Assembly: GCA_003155495.1 (NCBI GenBank) | Contig: PMDB01000074.1 | Coordinates: 58,177 to 93,658, forward strand | Origin: Ignavibacteriota bacterium | GTDB taxonomy: Bacteria; Bacteroidota; Ignavibacteria; UBA10030 | Length of the DNA: 35,482 bases | Reading direction: 5' to 3' | Part shown: positions 30,732-35,482 of the stretch, piece after piece | How the letters are laid out: every line of letters begins with the position of its first letter | Numbering within the stretch: position 1 is the first letter of the stretch | Notes under the pieces: model-generated | Seen by the model: only the letters and a program-made list of their open reading frames with translations | Told to the model about the DNA's origin: nothing | The model's database searches: none | Translations under genes and position numbers: made by a program

Positions 30732-31748
30732 ATGATTTCCGTTTCTGTGATTGGCGCGTCTGGATACTCCGGCGCAGAACTTATAAAACTTCTCGTCAAG
30801 CATCCCGGTGTGCGGATCGATAAGCTTTTCGCGCATACTTCTGCGGGGAAGAAGCTTGCCGATATCATGCCGTCATTCAACAAAACGCTGGATGTTGTTC
30901 TTGAATCGTACTCCGTTGAGTCGATCACCAAGAGTGATCTGGTCTTTATTGCTCTGCCGTCTGGCGAGGCAATGAATCTTGTCCCAGGCATACTATCGGC
31001 AGGAAAACGAGTGATCGATCTCGGCGGTGACTTCCGATTGCAAGATACTTCACTCTATGAGCGGTATTACAAACGTACTCACTCAGCAAGCACAATACTG
31101 AAACAAGCAGTGTACGGTTTGCCTGAATGGAATTTTAGTCAAATCAAGTCAGCTGCTCTCATTGCAAATCCCGGTTGTTACCCGACAAGCGCTATCCTTC
31201 CGCTTGCTCCATTGTTGAAGGAAGGTGTTATTAAACCGAAAGGAATTGCTGTGAGTTCGCTCTCAGGTGTCTCCGGTGCCGGAAAGAGCACGTCTGTCGA
31301 TATGTCGTTCGCGGAAGTAAACGAGTCGGTTCGAGCATATAAAGTTGGTGTGCATCAGCATCTTCCGGAAATTCGTACGATTTTAAAGATGCTCTCGGGC
31401 GTACCGCCTTCGCTCTCGTTTGTGCCACATCTTCTTCCGATAACGCGCGGCATCTATACGACCATCTACGCGACGCTGTTGAAACAACTTGATGATCAAG
31501 CGATACTTGCTATCTATGAAAAGTATTATGGAAAAGCGCCGTTCGTTCGCATCTCGGCTTCAGCAATTCCAGAAATAAAAAATGTTAATTATACAAATTT
31601 TATCGATATCGGATTCCGTGTTAATCAGGAAGACGGACAGATCGTCGTTCTTTCCGCTATCGATAACCTGATCAAGGGTGCAGCGGGACAGGCAGTACAA
31701 AATATGAATATCATGTTTGGATTTGGCGAAACAGAAGGATTGAAGTAA
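30732..31748 (+). CDS. argC: N-acetyl-gamma-glutamyl-phosphate reductase
   Basis: A 338-aa protein of normal ArgC length. SVIGASGYSGAELIKLL at the N-terminus is the NADP-binding loop. IANPGCYPTSAI contains the catalytic Cys149. GVSGAGKSTS and HQHLPEI are further family signatures. It reduces N-acetylglutamyl phosphate to the semialdehyde, the third step of arginine synthesis. It is the first gene of the arg operon, downstream of a promoter with an ARG-box candidate. The stop overlaps the argJ start by one base. Confidence 0.97.
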   Translation: MISVSVIGASGYSGAELIKLLVKHPGVRIDKLFAHTSAGKKLADIMPSFNKTLDVVLESYSVESITKSDLVFIALPSGEAMNLVPGILSAGKRVIDLGGDFRLQDTSLYERYYKRTHSASTILKQAVYGLPEWNFSQIKSAALIANPGCYPTSAILPLAPLLKEGVIKPKGIAVSSLSGVSGAGKSTSVDMSFAEVNESVRAYKVGVHQHLPEIRTILKMLSGVPPSLSFVPHLLPITRGIYTTIYATLLKQLDDQAILAIYEKYYGKAPFVRISASAIPEIKNVNYTNFIDIGFRVNQEDGQIVVLSAIDNLIKGAAGQAVQNMNIMFGFGETEGLK

Positions 31749-32965
31749 TGGAACTTGAAACAATTCGGGAATGTGACGGCGGTGTGACTGCTGCTCAAGG
31801 ATTCATTGCCGGCGGCTTGTACTGTGGTATACGAAAAGTAAAAAAAGATATCGCACTTGTTCAATCGGCAAAACCTGCACGTACTGCCGGTGTGTTCACG
31901 TTGAACAAAGTTGTCGCTGCTCCGCTGCTTGTGGATAAATGTCAGCTTCAGAAATCAAACCTGTGTTCTGCTATCGTTGTGAACAGCGGTAATGCGAATG
32001 CATGCACGGGCGAACAGGGAATGAAGGATGCATGGACGATGGTCGATATGACGGCGAACGCTCTTCATCTGCCGCGAGAACAAGTGCTTGTCTCTTCCAC
32101 CGGAGTGATCGGACAATATCTCCCAATAGAAAAAATCATAGAAGGAATTCGTGAGCTTTCCACTAAACTTTCAACGGATGGGAACAAAGACGCTGCTGAA
32201 GCGATCATGACAACAGATCTTTTTTCGAAAGAGTGTGCTGTTTGTTTCACATACGGTTCATCTGTTATCACGATGGGCGGTATGGCGAAAGGGTCCGGAA
32301 TGATTGCGCCGAACATGGCTACGATGCTGGCGTTTGTTACGACTGATGCTGTCATTGCACCTTCAGCACTGCAGGCGGCTCTGAATGCTGCGAACAATCA
32401 TTCTTTTAACTGTATTTCTGTCGATGGCGATATGAGTACGAACGATATGGTGCTCGTGCTCGCCAATGGATTGGCAAAGAACGAAGAGATACGGCAAAAC
32501 ACTCCTGCATTCCGGCAATTTCTAACTGCTTTGGAATATGTTCTTATCAAACTTGCCAAGATGATTGTACGCGACGGCGAAGGTGCGACAAAGTTTGTAG
32601 AGATTGTTGTCCAAGGTGCGCGAAGCGAAGAAGAAGCAATGCAAGCGGCACGTTCAGTGGCAAATTCTAATTTGGTAAAAACTGCACTTCACGGTGCGGA
32701 TGCAAATTGGGGACGTATTCTTGCCGCTGTTGGGTACTCCGGTATTGAATTTAATCCGGCGAACATATCGATCAGTTTTAACGGCTTGCCGGTCCTCAAA
32801 CCGAATTACGAAATTGTCCTCGATGAAGAAAAAGCAAAAGCTGCACTATCACAGGAAAACATCTCTGTGCTGATCAACCTGAATCAAGGTTCCGCTGAAG
32901 CGCACTTCTGGACATGTGACTTGACAAAAGAATATGTGCATATTAATGCGAGTTACAGATCATAA
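31748..32965 (+). CDS. argJ: Bifunctional glutamate N-acetyltransferase / amino-acid acetyltransferase (ArgJ)
   Basis: A 405-aa protein matching ArgJ. KGSGMIAPNMATMLAFVTTD contains the autocleavage site, with Thr192 as the nucleophile. VNSGNANACTG and SSTGVIGQYLPIEKI are family motifs. It recycles the acetyl group from N-acetylornithine to glutamate, and in bifunctional forms uses acetyl-CoA as well. No argA is visible, so ArgJ may supply the first step. The translation start overlaps the argC stop (TAATG). The C-terminus AHFWTCDLTKEYVHINASYRS is complete. Confidence 0.96.
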   Translation: MELETIRECDGGVTAAQGFIAGGLYCGIRKVKKDIALVQSAKPARTAGVFTLNKVVAAPLLVDKCQLQKSNLCSAIVVNSGNANACTGEQGMKDAWTMVDMTANALHLPREQVLVSSTGVIGQYLPIEKIIEGIRELSTKLSTDGNKDAAEAIMTTDLFSKECAVCFTYGSSVITMGGMAKGSGMIAPNMATMLAFVTTDAVIAPSALQAALNAANNHSFNCISVDGDMSTNDMVLVLANGLAKNEEIRQNTPAFRQFLTALEYVLIKLAKMIVRDGEGATKFVEIVVQGARSEEEAMQAARSVANSNLVKTALHGADANWGRILAAVGYSGIEFNPANISISFNGLPVLKPNYEIVLDEEKAKAALSQENISVLINLNQGSAEAHFWTCDLTKEYVHINASYRS

Positions 32966-33046
32966 AGTTGCGGTATTTAGAAGAATTAAATGATAATGCT
33001 AAAAGATTATAACTCTTAACTCAAAACCGATTACTGAAAAAATAAT

Positions 33047-33895
33047 ATGATCGACACTCAAACAAAAGAAGAAGTGCTCATTAAGGCGTTACCGTACATT
33101 CAAACGTACGAAGGCAAAACATTCGTTATCAAGTACGGCGGAGCGGCAATGAGGGATGACCGTCTCAAGGTGACATTCGCTCAGGATGTGACGATTCTAC
33201 GGAAGATAGGCATCAACATCATCATTGTGCATGGCGGTGGAAAAGATATTACCGATCTTGCAGCCGCACTGAATATTGAATCGCGATTTGTCGATGGCCA
33301 ACGCTATACTGATGAACACATGGTGGATGTGGTACTGATGGTACTTGCAGGGAAGCTGAATAAAGAAATCGTGAATCTTATTAATTCGAACGGTGGGAAT
33401 GCAATTGGATTGTGCGGTGTGGATAACGGATTGCTGAAGGCAAAACGGAATTCAGAAAAAGATCTTGGTTTAGTGGGAGAAGTAAATTTTGTGAACGTAT
33501 CTTTTCTCAACTTACTTCTTACCAACGGAATGATGCCGGTGATCGCTCCGCTTGCCGTAGGAGAGGACGGTAAAATTCTTAACATTAATGCCGATCTCGC
33601 GGCCGGTGCCATTGCAGCGGAATTAAAAGCGGAAAAATTGGTATACCTGAGCGATATTGAAGGTGTGCTCGTGGATCAAAAGCTTATTTCATCGCTCACG
33701 CATTCGGAAGCGGAATCTCATATCGAACGCGGTGCTATTCACGGCGGAATGATTCCAAAAGTACGCTCGGCATTCACAACACTTAATCTCGGAGTTCGTA
33801 AGATTCACATCATCGACGGACGAATCAAGCATTCACTGCTGCTTGAAATTTTTACCGACGAAGGAATCGGAACACAGATGATACACGAATCATAG
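33047..33895 (+). CDS. argB: N-acetylglutamate kinase
   Basis: A 282-aa amino-acid kinase. The N-terminal KTFVIKYGGAAMRDD holds the nucleotide-binding lysine and glycine loop, and IIIVHGGGKDI the second glycine-rich loop that binds acetylglutamate. KLVYLSDIEGVL and IHGGMIPKV complete the family pattern. It phosphorylates N-acetylglutamate, the step before ArgC. The 81-nt gap from argJ has no obvious regulatory signal, and no strong Shine-Dalgarno was seen for the ATG. Arginine feedback control is common in the family but cannot be read here. Confidence 0.96.
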   Translation: MIDTQTKEEVLIKALPYIQTYEGKTFVIKYGGAAMRDDRLKVTFAQDVTILRKIGINIIIVHGGGKDITDLAAALNIESRFVDGQRYTDEHMVDVVLMVLAGKLNKEIVNLINSNGGNAIGLCGVDNGLLKAKRNSEKDLGLVGEVNFVNVSFLNLLLTNGMMPVIAPLAVGEDGKILNINADLAAGAIAAELKAEKLVYLSDIEGVLVDQKLISSLTHSEAESHIERGAIHGGMIPKVRSAFTTLNLGVRKIHIIDGRIKHSLLLEIFTDEGIGTQMIHES

Positions 33896-33906
33896 GGAAC
33901 ACACAT

Positions 33907-34362
33907 ATGGAAAAACAGCTACGCCATCTGACAATCAAACAAATCATTGCCAACAGTACCATTAACACACAAAGCGAGTTAGCATCGGCTATGCGGAAAG
34001 AAGGATTTAAAACAACTCAAGCGACGCTCTCGCGTGATATGAAGGAGCTTGGTATTGCTTGGGTGTATACCCCGAGTGGTGCAAAGTACATGCTCAATCC
34101 GGAACAGGAAGAAGAACGGCTGACAACGCTCATCGGAATGGAAGTGGAAAATATTGAAGCAAATGAGACCGTGGTAGTTGTCAAAACACTTCCCGGTCGT
34201 GCACAGGGTGTTGCAGAAATTATTGACCATCTTCGGTTGCCATCTGTGCTTGGCACACTTGCCGGCGATAATACAGTGTTCATATTGCCGCGTTCTATCA
34301 AGAAGATCAAAACAACTATTCAAGCACTGCGCGATGTGCTCGCAAAGACAAAACTACGGTAA
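33907..34362 (+). CDS. argR: Arginine repressor
   Basis: A 151-aa protein of normal ArgR length. The N-terminal winged helix-turn-helix ends in TQATLSRDMKELG, whose Ser-Arg contacts the ARG box. The C-terminal oligomerisation and arginine-binding domain has TLPGRAQGVAEIIDHL and VLGTLAGDNTVFIL, with the Gly-Asp pair that binds arginine. It starts 11 nt after argB with GGGA upstream. Encoding the repressor within its own target operon suggests autoregulation through the palindrome near 30677. Confidence 0.95.
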   Translation: MEKQLRHLTIKQIIANSTINTQSELASAMRKEGFKTTQATLSRDMKELGIAWVYTPSGAKYMLNPEQEEERLTTLIGMEVENIEANETVVVVKTLPGRAQGVAEIIDHLRLPSVLGTLAGDNTVFILPRSIKKIKTTIQALRDVLAKTKLR

Positions 34363-34401
34363 CCGTCTTTGCCATGCACGGTTTCAGAGGATAATACTTT
34401 C

Positions 34402-34740
34402 ATGGTTATTCGTACAATTGACATTGCGCATCCACCTCTGAAGTCTGATGATGCTGAACAAATGTTGGAAAATGAATTGCGAAGTGCTCGCTTGTCAAAA
34501 GAACAATGTGTGTTGAAAATGATCCATGGCTACGGTAGTCAAGAAAGGCCCGGTGTGTTAAAGGAAGTTGTTCGCAATTGGACGTATCGAAATCGTGCGA
34601 AGCTGTTGGCAGTTATTCCTGGAGAAGAGTATCACATGTTTGATGCGAAGACGATCGAAATGCGGAAGGCGTGTGGACAAATATCCGATCCCGATCTCGG
34701 CGCTAGCAATCCCGGCATTACATTGATTTGGATGAAATGA
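34402..34740 (+). CDS. Smr-domain protein
   Basis: The protein is 112 aa from ATG 34402, which has AGAGGA about 10 nt upstream; an earlier in-frame ATG at 34369 is less well placed. The body carries an Smr fold: an N-terminal I-DIAHPPLKSDDAEQML helix-strand unit in place of the usual DLHG, then CVLKMIHGYGSQERPGVLK, the HGxGxG-type loop, and the helix EVVRNWTYRN. Smr domains bind or cleave branched or structured nucleic acids, and also act in ribosome rescue. Here the gene is tucked between argR and argG, probably by operon packing; a link to arginine is not evident. Confidence 0.8.
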   Translation: MVIRTIDIAHPPLKSDDAEQMLENELRSARLSKEQCVLKMIHGYGSQERPGVLKEVVRNWTYRNRAKLLAVIPGEEYHMFDAKTIEMRKACGQISDPDLGASNPGITLIWMK

Positions 34741-34877
34741 GTATTTGTGAAGTTTCCGCCAGCTTGTCCGCTGTCTTTTTGTCGGAAGGTGGATGCGCCT
34801 ATGGTATAGAGTAGAAAAACCTTTAGAAAAAATGTTAACACTTGGAATAGCAAAAAATAATTCTTAGGAGAATGGAT

Positions 34878-35482
34878 GTGAAGAAAGAACGCATTGCCGT
34901 CGCATACTCCGGCGGTCTCGATACCTCGGTCATTGTGAAATGGCTGCAGGAAAAATACAACGCAGAAATTATCACGGTCACAGGAAATCTGGGACAGAAA
35001 AAAGAACTGATCGGCGTAAAAGAAAAAGCATTGAAGACTGGTGCGAAGAAAGCATACGTCCAGGATCTTCGTAAGGAATTTGTAGAAGAGTATATTTATC
35101 CTGCACTCAAGGCCGGTGCATTGTACGAATACAGCTATCCAATGGCAACAGCAATAGGGCGCCCTTTGCTTGCAAAATCTTTGGTAGAAGTTGCATTGAA
35201 AGAAGGATGCACGGCGGTTGCACACGGTTGTACTGGAAAAGGAAACGATCAAGTCCGCTTTGAAGTCGCCGTGGCAGCGCTTGCTCCGGAGTTGAAAGTG
35301 TTGGCTCCCGTCCGTGAGTGGGAATTCAAATCGCGCGAAGAAGAGATTGCGTATTGTGAAAAGCACGGCATTCCTGTTTCTGCAACGAAACAGAATCCTT
35401 ACTCCATCGATGAAAATCTCTGGGGCACTGCCATCGAGTGCGGTGTGTTGGAAGATCCGATGGTCGAGCCGCCTGCCGATGC
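34878..35482 (+). CDS. argG: Argininosuccinate synthase, N-terminal part
   Basis: The gene is open to the window edge (about 201 residues). [20 protein letters not shown] contains the ATP-binding SGGxD P-loop. Downstream, [30 protein letters not shown] and [11 protein letters not shown] are ArgG signatures for citrulline and aspartate binding. The enzyme joins citrulline and aspartate using ATP. The start is GTG 34878 by spacing from AGGAG (34866-34870); ATG 34872 in the same frame is too close to it. A 137-nt gap follows the Smr gene, so a separate promoter is possible. The C-terminal half is missing only because the window ends. Confidence 0.95.
   Translation, partial: MKKERIAVAYSGGLDTSVIVKWLQEKYNAEIITVTGNLGQKKELIGVKEKALKTGAKKAYVQDLRKEFVEEYIYPALKAGALYEYSYPMATAIGRPLLAKSLVEVALKEGCTAVAHGCTGKGNDQVRFEVAVAALAPELKVLAPVREWEFKSREEEIAYCEKHGIPVSATKQNPYSIDENLWGTAIECGVLEDPMVEPPAD

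Noticed and set aside
34741-34871. Possible hairpin TTCCG/CGGAA with an internal T-run after the Smr gene
   Set aside because: The stem is 5 bp with a long loop and the T-run is inside the loop, so it is not a standard terminator. No clear argG promoter was found either.
34632-35366. 244-aa minus-strand open frame opposite argG
   Set aside because: It is Cys/Phe-rich, lies antisense to an unmistakable argG, and no ribosome binding site or family is visible.
1-35482. CRISPR arrays, tRNA or rRNA genes, transposases
   Set aside because: No regularly spaced repeats, cloverleaf-like segments or transposase-like proteins were seen. The only tandem array is the heptamer repeat at 26685-26726.

Overview
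The window is a moderately AT-rich bacterial segment with tightly packed genes, many 1-8 nt overlaps and frequent GTG/TTG starts. An arg operon in the order argC-argJ-argB-argR-(smr)-argG, YfhO-type membrane proteins, an Omp85-type barrel (so an outer membrane) and a large glycan cluster together suggest the Bacteroidota/Chlorobiota/Ignavibacteriota (FCB) group. This placement is inferred from gene content only; there is no rRNA in the window.

Region A (1-16560) is a surface-polysaccharide locus. It holds glycosyltransferases of several folds (GT2 tail, PMT-like GT-C, GT4, a CgeB-like enzyme, a DAD-type GT-A), a YfhO protein, a Wzx-like flippase, a WxcM/FdtA-type sugar ketoisomerase overlapping its PLP sugar aminotransferase (a dTDP-3-amino-3,6-dideoxyhexose branch), three stand-alone SAM methyltransferases (one MetW-like) and a GT4-methyltransferase fusion.

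Region B (16603-23997, minus strand) looks like a genome-defence operon: a 124-aa unknown protein, a 1081-aa PD-(D/E)XK plus N6-adenine methyltransferase protein, a NurA-like nuclease and a HerA-like ATPase. All three junctions are 4-nt ATGA overlaps. A DUF5131 (phage Gp37/Gp68) three-cysteine protein follows. The 403-bp leader (23998-24400) contains a long nested hairpin, a terminator-like hairpin with an alternative pairing, a dispersed-type palindrome and a Shine-Dalgarno buried in a hairpin.

Region C (24401-29005) looks like an SOS-type mutagenesis module. An S24 LexA-like repressor (with a DUF559 endonuclease-like gene upstream) diverges from a RecA-fold protein lacking the Walker A lysine, a small coiled-coil protein and a family B DNA polymerase whose proofreading motif appears lost. 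The divergent promoters carry two copies of an inverted repeat, ACGACA-N4-TGTC(G/A)T, placed where a repressor would bind. The logic resembles the LexA-ImuA-ImuB-DnaE2 cassette, but with a B-family polymerase.

Region D (29165-35482) has an Omp85-type barrel protein without POTRA domains, then the arginine operon with its own ArgR and a palindromic ARG-box candidate over the -10 element. It ends inside argG.

The best candidates for an undescribed system are the methylase/nuclease-NurA-HerA operon (B) and the LexA-like/RecA-like/PolB divergon (C), which lie side by side between ordinary glycan and arginine genes.
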